Part shown: one piece after another, positions 23,756-37,800 of the stretch
Numbering within the stretch: the stretch's first letter is position 1
Layout: every line of letters begins with the position of its first letter
DNA from: Hamiltosporidium tvaerminnensis
Lineage: Eukaryota > Microsporidia > Dubosqiidae
Length of the DNA stretch: 64,000 nucleotides
NCBI GenBank assembly: GCA_022605425.2
Contig: JAKIMF020000011.1
Span: forward strand, 124,001 to 188,000
Reading direction: 5' to 3'
Program-made: the position numbers and the translations under genes
The notes under the pieces: model-generated
The model's input: only the letters and a program-made list of their open reading frames with translations
Database searches by the model: none
Told to the model about the DNA's origin: nothing

Positions 23756-26700
23756 AATGTGTTTTGGTTTATGCAATTATTATATATTTTTCGTTAACGC
23801 TGATATTCAGTTACTTTAAACTTATGTAATATTATTTTTCATTTTACGGTTTATATCATTTAAATTATTATTCTATTTATTTTCACAATTTAAGTTATTT
23901 CACTAAAAAATATGTATTCTAATAAAGAAAGTTCTAGTTGTACTATTTATTTATCGAGCATTATTTCGCAAATAAAATAAATCCTATCGAACTACACTGT
24001 CGTTCTTAATTTGAATATCTCATAGATTCTTTTAGTTTACAGATCTAATTTTATGTTTATTAGCATTCTATTTTTTATCTAATTTTCGGTTTATGTTTAA
24101 AATATATACTTTTCTTACATATTATTTGTATTAATTTTGTTTTTATACTATTTTTCTTAATAACCCAATTTTAAAGGCGTCTAAAATGTTATATAAATCT
24201 TTAAGATAATTATAGCTTATGTGTTTACTTTGATTAATTCACAATAATTTTTTTAAACTTTAAAATTTTGATTTTAAATTCTTTAATATTATGTATAATA
24301 CTATGGAGGTTTTGTAAATGCCTATTTTTTAGATATAATACTTTAGAATGGGTTTTTATTCCTTATTTAATTACCTTTTCTAAAATTTTATTAAGTCATG
24401 TATATTTTTGTAAATTTAAGTTTATTGTGTCTTAGTCTTGGAATTGTAATGTGTCTTACATAGTTAAAAAATCTACTTGTTTTTCTTATATATTTTGCTC
24501 TCGGTATTTTTATATTGGCTTTCAATTAAATACACATAGTTTCGTATATGCGTTATATTAACAAACTATTCCTGATTTATCCTGTACTAGTTTGGAGTAA
24601 ATTTATGTTATATAAAATTTATAAAGTCGTTACTTTAATGTAAATTAGTATATAGTTCGTTATTTATGTTTAAATAAATACTTTTGTTTATAGATGTTAA
24701 AATATAATATTTTTCTTGCATAAAAAGAGATTATATGTTAGATTACAGTTACCGATATTTCTTTCGTACATTTTTTTAGTTTATTATTCATTTTGGCTGT
24801 GTTTTCTTAATTTAAAAATTTACTTATATCAAATTTTTTTTGCTAAAACTCATTTTAGTTATAGCAGTACATACATTTTTTGGTTTTTTGGTTGTTTTTT
24901 TTTCGAAATGACTTTTTTCAATTCTGTTACATTTATTTTACTTCATTCTTTTCTTATTCATTTACAAATTCAGGTCGTTACTTAATCAATCACTTGTTTG
25001 GGTCATATAAAATAATTCAGGTCATTTCAATGATTAATTTATATTTCAAAGCAAGATTTATAGCTAAATAATGTATAAAATTTATGTTATTTGTTCATTT
25101 TATATTCATTTAACTTCAAATTAGTTATTTCATATCAATATATAATATTCGTAAATATAAGTAATTATTTTCTCTTCTGATATTATATTAATATGTTAAC
25201 CCTAATAAACTTATAAAATTTAACATAATTGGAAGTTTTTGTGTGTAAGGTATTGGTTGGTTTTTTATGGTTGTTTGGAACATTCGTACTATTAAAACCC
25301 TAACATAGTATTTAAAAACGAGGTTTTATAATCTTGGTCATAATAAGTTGTGTTCAACCTAAATATGGCTGGATTAAATTTGGTTAACTCGTTTTGAAAA
25401 GCCCGCAGTATATTGTTGGAAACATTAATCATATAAGGGATTCATACGTAACTATAGATTTCAAAATAACCTTTACTATTTACCTTTCCTTAAATTAATC
25501 AAACAGTTATAGCGCATATTATATATGCATTGTTACAACTTCTTAAACACAATATAAAACTAATTAAAAAAAGATATAAATGTAAAAAGTATTCAAATAT
25601 CATGTATAATACTTTCGAGTAATTAATGAGAAATGTAATACTATTGCTTTTGTTGAAATATATATGATATTTTGGGATTTTTAATGGCTTTGATTTACTA
25701 ATATATAATACAATTTATAGTATAATGAACTCTGATATTTGGTTCATTTAAATATAGATAGCAATAAATATTTCATTTTAAACTATATAGTGAGATTTAA
25801 ATAACTTAAATCATTATAATTATACGTATATTAATTCGATTTAAATATGTTAAGTATATTTTTAATTTATATCTAATTTTAAATTAATTAGACTTTTAAA
25901 TAATATATATAGTACAGTAAACTGTCATGAAGTGATACAGAAAACTTTTTATTATGCTACTTCTATATTAAAACCAAATTCTAATAAATACTTTGCATCC
26001 AATTTATGTAAAATTAAGTACTCTTAAGTTATTTGCCTAATTGAAAGAAAATTGTTACAATAATTTTTAAAATAGTTCGTTTGATATATTTTCTTTGGTT
26101 TTTAGATTGTAACTATTTTTATTAAGTATACGTATTAAAACAAGAAATAAAGCCAAAATATAATAATGTAAATAATATTTTGATATGATTATAAGAAAGT
26201 TAAACTTTAATTAAATTTAGTTCGGCTCAAACCCAATTAATATAACTAATTTTTAATATACTTTCTCGTAATTCTATATTAATCTACAATCAAATCTTCC
26301 CAAATTAATGGGCAGTCTATACTATTCCGAAATAAGCAAGGATTATATCATTTTAATATCTAAATATATTTATAGGTGAATATTAATTTAGAAAGATAAG
26401 TATATATTGTCTTATAATTAAAGGAGTCATGAATTTATAATATTACAAATTAAATTTTATGATTATCTTTGTTGATTTATAAATTTTAATATCAAAATTA
26501 CCATTTTTATCATTGAAATATAGAAAAAAAGTCGATAAATTTTTTAAAGTCAAATAAATTATAAAAGGCTGGGTTTTTAATGCAATGGCCTTGGCTTAAG
26601 ATACTTATGACTATTTTGCTATGAAACCTCTGATCTCTTTTAATATGAATAAATATTAAATCTAATATAGAAGCCATAGAAACTTGTGCCACAAACAATT

Positions 26701-27215
26701 GAGATATTTATTGGAAAATCGCAGGTGGATCTATTTATTATAAACAACCTAGACTGAATTTGATTATAGAACGGGCATATTGAAGCTTTTAAATGTGTTA
26801 CCACTATGATTCAAAGGGTAAGTTTAAAAACTTATCCGTTCTTGTTTAGAGGCAAACAAACTAAATAGGTAAATTCATTCCGTTATAATATATTGGTAGA
26901 TAATTACCATATTAATTTCATCAATTCTAATTGTAATAACACAATCTTAAAGAGCTTAATCATTGGACATAATGGCCTATTTAAGAAGACTTGATGTGAA
27001 TGTATAACATAAAGAAAAAAATAAATATTTGCTGGGGTTAAGTTTAAACTTTTAAAAACAAATAAATTTCATTTACTTCTTTCATAATACGTTATTCTTT
27101 TAAATTATCTTTACCTATTTCATTCAAAGTATAAAAAAAACTATTTACTTTATGATACATGAGTGAGGTGTGTTCTATGCTAAAGTATTTTTCTTTTTAA
27201 TAAAGTTGTTCTTCA
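23036..27215 (+). repeat. Long repeat, copy D (full length, about 4.18 kb)
   Basis: It starts with GGTGGTGTGAGGATAGTCAC and is colinear with copy A for its whole length. Landmarks are GGTATGACATTGCATC (about 23389), CTAGAACTAAGCAA (about 23680), the conserved block (25185-25480) and the end TTTAATAAAGTTGTTCTTC (27197-27215). Upstream sequence is unrelated to that of copy A. The short frames inside are products of AT-rich sequence, not genes. Confidence 0.75.
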
Positions 27216-27739
27216 TACAACGTATAAAAAACGTATATGAAAAAATACAAGATATTTTAAAGGATTTTCACCAAGAAAATTTTTAAAGTAATTTACCAAT
27301 GAACATAAACAGAAAACTGAAATATTTTTAATTGTAAGAAAACGTTAAAGTTTTATTATTTAAAAATAATTACTCATGAATAATTTAGAAAAAAAAATTT
27401 AATTTACGCATGATAATAAAGCAATTCATAAATGGTTAAGATTTTAGAAAAAAAATACCCAAATGCCAACCTTTGCAATTTTCTATCGTTGGCCATAACT
27501 GTTCTTAAGACAGCAAGTACAGATTTAAAATAATAAAAGAAATTTATTCAGTATTAGAAAGCCATTAACAGGATTACTTATTTAAGAAATGAAATTATTA
27601 TACAAAAATTTTATTATTGATTACGTTTTTCAAATTTTAATTGTTAGGATACTGAGTTGATGTGTGAAAGGGTATGTTAAGCAATAAATCTAATTGTAAT
27701 CCATTTTTATTTTTTGAAATATCTAGAACATGATCTAAT

Positions 27740-27789
27740 GTGGAATAAATTTTGCTTTTCTTATGTGGAATAAATTTTGCTTTTCTTAT
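27740..27789. repeat. Perfect 25-bp tandem duplication
   Basis: GTGGAATAAATTTTGCTTTT plus CTTAT occurs twice in succession without a mismatch (27740-27764 and 27765-27789). Perfect identity implies a recent slippage event. Confidence 0.9.
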
Positions 27790-30339
27790 GTGTAATACAA
27801 TCTGGTAAATTAAAATAATTTTAGAATGATAGGATGCAAAAAAAGCAATTTATAAAAATATAAATGACTGCGACAAAATATAATCTTTGAATAAATAAAA
27901 CTCTAACTGCTGCGGAAACAAGTGTAATACTTCGTTTCAAATTATATCACCTTGATGCTATCATTTTGTACAATATATTTGATGGCTTAATTTAAATAAA
28001 TCTTTACAATTAAAATAAACATTTCATCTAGTTCTTTCGTTAAATTGTCTAATGTTTTCTTCCTTGGTTTAATATTTATTTCTATTCACATATCTATTAT
28101 TATATAACCACATTTCCGATTTGAATCAGTAGGGTTTCGTTTTAATTTTTTTTATATATTTATTTTTTTAGCAATGCAAACATTTTATTACTATATAGAA
28201 AAAAAATAAAATTATACAGACATTTCAATACAAACGAAGAAGTGTTCTAGAATTCAAATAAACCAAAAAAAAACTACTCTCGTAATATTTATTTTATTCT
28301 TGGTTTACTGTTCGTTTATTTATTTTAAAATATTATAACTTCTTTTTTATTTTTCATATTTTGTAAATTTGATTTCTATCCATATATGTCATAAATATAT
28401 TCAATATTATAAAGATGAAAGTTTATAGATAAATAGAAGAAATAGAGAACTGGTTAGAAAAGAGCGAAAATAAATAGTAATTGGCTTTCTCGAAATGAAT
28501 CACTCTTTATTAATATTTTTTCAAGTCTTCTAAATTTTTCTAAATGAACTTCTAATAAAATATTCAGATTTTATAAGCTTTACAGTTTTCTAAATATCGT
28601 AACTACAAAATATTTCTTTATTTTCACTTTGTTTTATTCTTAATCATTTTATATTTTTACGTTGTGATACTTTTCCTGTAATCTTTTTCGTATACTCTTT
28701 ATATTAAATTATTTATTTTAGAAATTACCTTTCATTATTTTATTTTGTAATTTATTTTTCATACGTACGTTGGTTAAATTTTTCTTGAATATGATTTTAA
28801 AATTTAAATTCGTTATACCAATATTTTTTGTTGGTTTTTACCGCCTATCTTATTTTATAATATTTTTTTCAATATACATATATTATATGTAAATATTCGA
28901 CTAAAAACTATTTAAGAAATATTTTTGATGTAAACGTAGTCAATAAAATAAGTTTTTAATTGTTTTTTTGATTATTATATATCTATGTGAATAAATATAA
29001 AATTTATAGAAAAAGCATTTTTATATTATCTATGTTTTCTTCTATAATAAAACGGTAATGTATTTATTCAACCGAATAATTTAAGACTATCAAAAAATTC
29101 TAAATAGTGTTTTTTTCGATTAGATAAGTTTTTTTCTCTATGTTTAAAAAGTAAATGGCTTTTTATGGTACCTAACTATATATGGTAAATGCAAACGATG
29201 ACAGATATTTTTTTTTATATTAGATCTGGAGAAGAAATTGTTTTTCCAACTTATTGTAATAACTTTTATTTGTATTGAGTTAAACATAAATATTTTTTGA
29301 GAAACATGCTAAATTGTAACTGTTTGAATTGGAATTTTGCTTATGAAAGTTTCGAAACCATATTTTAAAAAATGTTTTTAATTACTTTTATTTGCAAAAT
29401 AGCTTTATTTTTAATTTTATTGATAAAAGAGATTCTATGATACTGTTAAGTAAAAAATTTAAACCTTTAAAAAGATTTTACTTCTTGAATATGAAAAGTA
29501 AAAAAGCACATAGATTTAAATAATATTATCTAGAATTATATCAGAATATATACGAGTCTGATTTTTATCTAACAGAAGAAAGTTTTCTTTTCATGAGTAT
29601 AATTTTATGTTATGGGTGGTATTTATAAGAAGATGCCCAAAACGAATAGATTGTGCGCGTCTAAAGGTATTAGATACGAATTTATTTCGAAAATAAATCT
29701 AAGAATAATTTTTTTAAGAAATGTTTTTTAACACAATTTTTTTTTAATTTCTTCTTCCTTCTAAATTTCATGTTAAGTATTAATTAGATTAAGTAAAATT
29801 AAATGGGAACTGTTAAAAGTATAAAAATATTAATTTAAGCTTTTATTAGACGTTGCAATTACTAATTTTATATATTTTTGCTTCATGAATTCAGTTTATT
29901 TATATATATATAGGCTCTAATGCTTTTTTAGAAAAAAATATGATTATAAATTTAGGATATTTATCATTCGAAAGGGAAGTACGCAAGTATGAAAATCGAT
30001 TTAATTTTATTTGGAAATCTAATAAATAAACTGATATATTTACTTCTCTTATAAAAAGAGAATAATAGCTTGAAAATATTATTTTAGATAATAAAACGCT
30101 GATAATATGTTATATATTTTTTTATAGGAAATATTTGTGCGATTTATAGAAGTTCAGTATATAGAAATTAAATTGATCAGAGTGAAACAATCAATATTAA
30201 AAATTTAGAACAATAAGCAAATTAAATTAATATCTTATAATATATTTTTGTTTTGAGATAAATATTAGAAGTTAGAATATGGATATATCCTGAAACTATA
30301 GAAATCAATACCCTATAAAACAATGAAAATTACTTTATA

Positions 30340-31010
30340 TGCTTAAAATCCAGAAAGAAACAGAAGATATAGTTATTCGAGCGGTAGTGATACAAAAATC
30401 GAAACAATTTGCTTCTATAAATCAGAAAGATTTAGTCATAACCAAATGGTGAATACGAGAAAAACGAGATATAGAAATTATAGAATATAGAATTTAACCT
30501 AAATAATCTTTTTTTTGTTAGAAAAACTATGTTCTAAATAGAAATCAGGGGATATAAACAAAAAGTTTAACTTTTATTGCTTTTAATGTTTTAAATAGTC
30601 TAAACATATGTTGCATGGATTCTAGAAATTGGGAAAAAATATAAATTTTTCAAAATATTATATTTAACAAATAATAGTAAGGGCGACCAGTTAGGAGCCA
30701 GACTTTTATAATGGCCTAATATACATATATTAGATTATTTATCTCTTATTTTTTCTTCTCATTTAATGTCTTGAAAATCCGAAAGAAATTTTATTTATCT
30801 TTAAATATTATTATCACATCTAAACACGTGAATTACTAGCAAAAAAGAGCAGGGTGTACAATAAAATCGAAACTTATTGCGTTTATTATATAAATCCATA
30901 CATTAAATAATATGCTGAAAAAATTACTTAATCTGTAAAGATATTTAGAAAAGAAGATGTAAACGCCTATTTAAAGGTCTTCATATAAGTCTACAAACTT
31001 ATTATGATAT
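30340..31010. repeat. Possible old duplication of about 465 bp
   Basis: AAAATCCAGAAAG...GAGCGGTAGTGATACAAAAATCGAAAC near 30345-30402 resembles AAAATCCGAAAG...GAGCAGGGTGTACAATAAAATCGAAAC near 30773-30870. Similarity continues weakly for about 100 bp. An indel of about 40 bp separates the shared parts. In AT-rich DNA this is suggestive only. Confidence 0.25.
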
Positions 31011-34000
31011 TGCGCATCTCTCATTAAAACAATACAGATTTTGTTTGAAAAAAAAGATTTTAAGTAATTGAATAAAATTAAAAAAACAAGAAAATGTAAA
31101 AAATGTAGAAATTATTTAATTCAAAATAAAAATGTTTTTTCTTAAGAGGGCATTAGGCTGTCTTTTTGAGTAAAATATATTTATTCGACTGTACTAATTA
31201 AATGGATTTTGAAAAAAATATTTATTATGAATCTTTAATAATTATTTCTTTAATTCTTTATCTGAGGTATTTCTTAGATTTTGAATCGATTATGAAATTT
31301 ATTTTAGAAATTACAAAATAGAACCAAAGTAATTTCGGGAATTCTTTATAATCTACTTGCAAAATATTATAGCACTTTTCATACTTTTGTGTCAAAATAA
31401 ATGAACAGCATAATTTTCTGCATATACAACTTGCTGTTTTTCGCATCTTTCCTTTCACAGTTTGAAAAAATCTGAAAATCTGTTTTCCTTCTAATTTTTC
31501 CTAATTTTCATTTTATTTCCTAAGTTTTATTTTTACTTGTTGTTCATAACAGCAAACAACCCTAAAATTTATCCAAATTAATACATATAGATCAAAAAAT
31601 CTATTAAATTATTCCGTGCTATCGACGTAATTAAAAAGTTTACGAAGCAATAAAAACAGCATTTTTATAACAACTAAAAGGATTCTATTTTCGTAAATTT
31701 ATCAATTGAAATTTTCTTAAAACCCAAATTTTTATTTTTCTGATCTATAAATTCTTCTATAAGACTGCATATTACCGTATAAATATATTGAAATAATAAA
31801 AAAATCTTTTCTCTAAGTATGCAAAGAAAGCTATGGAAATCTTCCAAACATCAGCAATCATTTATTTATTATCAGAGAATGTAAAAACCAAAGTTTTTTC
31901 TTACACACATCAATATAATAACGGGTTCCGGAATCTAACGTTTTATCTTTGATGGTTTCTAGTTTTCTTTCATTTCAGGGCTTCTTTCATAAATTTTTGA
32001 ATGTCTTTTGTTTTATGGACATTTTAAATTTTAAAAAAATTTCTTGTAAAGGGGCAAATAACTATTCAGTTGAAAACTACATATCTAAATAAAATTCAAT
32101 TTTTTAGATAACTTGTTATTCATATAAAGAAAATAAAAAATTTTCTTATTCACAAACAATCATAAATGTATTTGGTGGTATGCGTACTGTTCTAATTTAA
32201 ATATGAGATTTAAAATACTTTGTTTTCCTTTGTTTAGAATCTTTCGTCTTAAACGAGTAAACATGATCATATAAATTTAAAATCTTAAAATTTTTATTGA
32301 TAGAGCTTTAAAATTGAAGTTATCCGTCTTCAAATGAATAATTAATCAAACGAATATTGATACTTTTATTGCTTCGGATTGGGTCATATTCATGAAAGAC
32401 AAAGAAAACACAATTTTTAATACTTCTTCCGTTTATCTCTCTTAAGCTAGAAAAAACTTGAGTCGCTTTGAAAAATTATCTTTTTGTAAATACAGTCAAG
32501 TATTTGTTTTTTTGTGTATCAAAAATTTAGATGAATGTTTCTATTTTTTTAATATAAATTTTATTTTAATCATATTTTATCTTCTTTTTTTAGTAATAGT
32601 GAAAAGAAAACGTAAATAAATATATTTGTTAGGCAAAGGAAAGAAAATAATACTAGATAGTATTTTATTCAAATAAAATTCGCAAAAATTACTAAAACAA
32701 AATATAGTAGAAATTCCAAATTATCTTTCAAATTAAAGGAACAACAACGGTTTTAAAGAATCTGTATATCATGTTTAATTACCAGACATATAATTGTCTA
32801 AAAAATGACATTAAATTTTAGTTCATAATATATTGTTTTTTGGTTTGTTAAAATAAAAATTTCTACTCATACAATTCCTTTTTAGACAACACACTTTTAG
32901 TTCGGTTGGAAACACTCGCATGAAATAAATTCAGATGTTTCCTGTCTATTATGAGAACATAATGTAATTTTTTCGAAAAACTCTATAATAATTTTAGCAA
33001 AGTTTTGTTGAATTTGACCTTTATTTTTTATAAAAAAAAAACACTTTCAGAGACGTTCTCTGTATCCAATATAGAATTTTTAGTTAGTATAGGTTATTTG
33101 CTACTTAAATTTTAGGGATTAAAAAATTATTTAAATGTTGAATTCATTCCAAGGTTATGATTCCTCATAAAATTAATATTCAAAATCAAATTACACTAAC
33201 TCTTCTCTACTAAAGCATATTATTTTTTTTCTATCTATATTTTTTTCAGTTAAATGAAGAATCGAATTATGGGTTTTCTAAAATTAGAATATAAGCATAA
33301 TGTACCTTGATTGCACTATTACAACATAAATAGATATTTTTAATCAATTTAAATTTTTAAATATGTGTATCAGACGCATTAATTTACCAATGATCATATA
33401 AAACTATTTTAGAAATTTCCTTTATTTCACATAGTCAACAAATAATAGATAGATTCCCTTAATAACTTTATTCTGCGTATTCTAGTATAAAAATTGATTT
33501 GATATTATTTATAAAAATTTTATTTTGAAATAGTGAAATATGATTCTTTCGGATTTAATAATTAAGATGTATAGTTACTTTCTTTTTGCTTTGTTAATAT
33601 AAAAAGACACATTATTAACTTTGAACGCATAAAATATTATTGAGATTTTAAAATACTATGTCTCTTAAAATATCACAACCTTATGCTTAAATTCTTAACG
33701 TTTTATTTGAATGAATGAATTAAAGTAAAGATTAAATTTTATTTGTTACAAAACAAAAACCTTGACTTAATCAATTAAATACAATCTATAGTTTTTTTCT
33801 TAAGACGATTTAAAATTTATATTTTTTTAAAAAACATTTTGTAGAGATTTTTAGGTACAATGATAACAATAATTTACATTTTATTTTTAAGTTTAATGAT
33901 TCTATTCAGTTACTTTTAAAAAAAGAATCATCATATAAACGTTAATCATATATTTGTTTTGTTAGAAGGCAAAATTTATTTATATTACAGCTTGTAATAC

Positions 34001-37000
34001 GTATAATGGTTTGGTATTTAAAATTGTTTTCGGGGAATTCTATGAGATAAAATATTTTTCATTAAAAGATTTCAGATTTGACACTTCTAATACTAGAAAG
34101 CCAAATACCTGGTGTTGGAGGATTAGAAATCATTCATAAACTTTTATTATTATGGCTAAACTATATTACTTTGAGATGAAAAGAATATTTTTACTGTATC
34201 TACCAAATACTTTGCACTTGTCTAAAATCTAATCAAATAAAAATGACAGGCCAATTTAGCAAAAGTTTTTACACTATTAAAGTATTTTTTGATTATTTAA
34301 TTTTTTTTCAAATAATTAAACACAAATAAAATATTCCTAAGCCTCTTCTTTTTATTGCATCTCTCAGTTAAATTTGATATTTATAATTTTTAAGGTAGCG
34401 ATTTATTATTCAAATTTTTTTTTATTTTTCCTACGTATTAAATATGGACAGATCGGTTACGGGTATTCGATTATTCAAAGATAAAAGACTAATTTAAGCA
34501 ATTTTCGGAAAAAAAACTTTTCGTTTATTTTGAATTAGAAAATAATAGTTTAAACCTCTTTACTATTGAGAAACATAATCTCGGCATCTTTTTTAGGAAA
34601 AATCATAGAACGCTTCTTTTAAGCTCAAAAAAAAACTATATTTTTATTAAATTTTTTACCAAAAAGTGTTTAGATTCTATATTTTATTTTTGATGATATC
34701 TATTACGGCATTATAGTATAATCTCAGACAAATTGACATTCAGATATAAAATATACATTCATATTAATTTTTTGTTTCATTCTTTGGTGTATATGATAAT
34801 TATAGCTCAAGAGATTAATTTCTAAGATAATTTCATTGATTTGAACAATTAAACTTTCCTATTAAATGTAATAAAAAATTTTAAGATATATATTGACCTT
34901 TCCAAAGAACTAATTCGTTTAATCTTAAACTTTTAATGATTTTATAATGATATTATCATATTGATCTTGGAAAATAACTTATTTTGATGCTAGAATCGCA
35001 AACTTAAACCAAAAATGTAAACAAATATATGCTTGTTTGCGAATAATAACATAAAGTAGCGTATATATAGCTGATATAGATTTTGATAAATAAAACGATG
35101 AATTTGATCTTAAATACGGTTGGCTACGTTTAAAATAATTTAAAATTTCTTAAATTACATTTTAATACAAGTAACTTCACCATGTTTTTCATTCACTATG
35201 ATATTATAAAAAGAGTTTAAAATTGTCATATACTAAACACTAACCAAGGAACTTTATTTAAAATCATTTAACGTGTATACAAAAATTTTTGGGCAAATGT
35301 GTAAATATGGATCTTTTTACAGTTTGAGCAAAAAAAGTTAAACAAAATTTCTGGAATTCGAGAACACTATTACGATTAAAATCTGTAAAAATAGGTGTAA
35401 TTAACAAAATAATATGATTGCTTTTAAGAATAAATTTTAAAAAAAATTTTAAATATTTGAAAATGGTACACAAAAAATATAATATAAGAGAAAATTTTTA
35501 AAAAAAATTAGCAGGTATTTATATATGTAATAAAAATATTTTTCTGTTACCTACTAAGTATTCTCTTTATTAAGAATATAAAGTTTATTTCTTGCTAGAG
35601 GAAGAAAAATTTTGCACAAGTAGAATTATTATATTATGTAAATACGACAACCATAGAAGCATTTAAAAAATTGTAATATTTTAAAAATTATAAAATATAT
35701 AAATTAGAATTTTATATTGAAATTTTGGAATAAAATGAGGTCTTAAAGAAGATTATCACGCACAACCATTTTAATTTGAAAACTCGTTAAATTTAGAGTT
35801 ACTAGATTACATTGGCTAGTATTACTAAATTACAGTTTTATCTCCGAAAATGTTTATTTTCTTCAAATTTTGGAATCGAGTTTCCTATAATTTTGTATTT
35901 TAAAAAGAGATTTAAATTGCTCAATTTATTATAAATTTATAGACTTAAACAAAGTGTAAATTCAAATTAAAAATTGAAATATTTCTGGATATCATTTGGA
36001 AAGAAATTTTAGTCTGTCTCGGTTATGTGAGAAATATTACAAAATGTTAATAAAAACTATTTATTTTAAAGCTACATAAGAATATAGTAAAAGTTACATA
36101 AATCATAAAATGTTGAGTTTTTTGTTTTATTTTAATTTGCCTTATGTAATATAACTTTAAGAAACTAAATGTGCGGTCTGTTATTTGAAAAATTGTATTT
36201 TCTGTAATTAAAAAAAATGAAAACATTTCAGAACTTGTAAGAGTCGGTGTAGAATATATCAGAACTGTCAAAAATTCTAAAGATTAAATTACCAGGCTTC
36301 AAAGTAACTTGATGAAACCCGCTATATTCCGTGATTCGATATTCCAGTAATTCATAAACTGATTTATTTGCGACTGAAAAGATTTTGAAATAGTCTTGTT
36401 CTTATGAAGATCAAATAGAAATACACAGAGGCTACAGGAAGTTGAAGAAGGTGCTAGATATATCTATTTAATACCAGTGAGAAAAAATATCTTAAAGGTA
36501 TTTCGAATTATTTTCTAGGTATCGCTGTAAATTTCTAGAAATATAAACTAAGTCAAAAATTGCAATTTGGACGAATTTAGGTAGTACAATTGTCATTTTT
36601 GTTTTTCTTTTTTTATATTTTCGAACTTGGAATGTTGTACTACTAATAAGCAATTTATATTCCGAAAAAAACTTTATATTTTTAAAAAAAAGGAACCTTT
36701 TTTGTCTTTGCTTAAAAACTAATTATTTTTAAAGTTACATATAAAAGAAGAGCTCCATTTAAAGACAGCACAAGCGAGAGATCTTTAAACATATTTAAAG
36801 GACGGTATATGACTTATAAAAGCTCAGTAAATAATAAAATAAAATATTTTATAGTTCATAGAAGATTTTATAACGCTTTCTGGATTATATAACGTAGTAG
36901 TTAGGAAAAGCTGAAAAAAAACAGAGCTGATCAAATTTGGATATTAAAACAATAATATAAAGGATGCCATACCGAACCTGTATAAAAAAGAAAATATATT

Positions 37001-37440
37001 GTTAATTATGAAAATATTAAAGCAAATTTTATTTTTTAAGCAGAATGGAAAATAATTTTCTTTATAATAATTTATTTTAAGTCAAATTTTATTGTTATTA
37101 CCTAACCTAAACACTTCTAAGGATTTTTATGATTCGGTTTTATTTGTATTGTTTTGTCACACACCATCTTGGAGCTTTTTGAATCGAAATAATATTTTTC
37201 AAAATCATTCAATTTGTTGATATTTTTTTTAGATCTCTATATTCAGTACTTTAAAATGATGATTATTTTAAGTGTTGTAGTACTCAGTCTTAAATAATAA
37301 AAATTCTGTTCATTTTTTGTACCAAAAAGCATTAATAGATGTTGTTGACGCTTCTCTGTTTCAATATTATCTATTCTAGTGTGTTTGAGTAAGAAACTCG
37401 TCTTTCGGTGATTAATCAAGAAGTTACAGGGTTTTTAAGC

Positions 37441-37800
37441 CGGGAATTTTACTCCAACATGCTGTGAATGTATTTTATTTAAAGGCGCATACCCCATGTG
37501 ATATGTTACAAACTGAAATCTTTGACTTAAATACATTTTCACACATTTTGCTTCATAGATAATCCTTTGTTTGTTCAAAACTCTTAACGCTGCTTGATTA
37601 GGGCCATTCTTATCTCGCCCTATCCTTTTTTAACAAAGTATTAACAAAATGTACGAATATATGACGTATTTTGTGTCTTTCAAAAATTGACTTCTAATGT
37701 ACAAACCTGACATCTAATGTTGCTATCGTTTGATCTTAAGTACGTTTTACAAACGTAGCATATATGATATAGGTATTTGTTCGTATCCAGACCTATTCAT
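37441..37800 (-). pseudogene. Possible decayed coding region on the minus strand, with a CxxC pair
   Basis: Two neighbouring open segments lie in a GC-richer island. Segment 37796-37683 encodes 38 codons with CYVC and IRCQVC (C-x2-C-x12-C-x2-C), a zinc-finger-like spacing. Segment 37629-37441 encodes 63 codons beginning KRIGRDKNGPNQAALRVLNK, in another frame and followed by a stop. Amino-acid composition is balanced, unlike chance frames nearby. The family is not recognised. The two parts may be one frameshifted gene or unrelated accidents. Confidence 0.25.
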
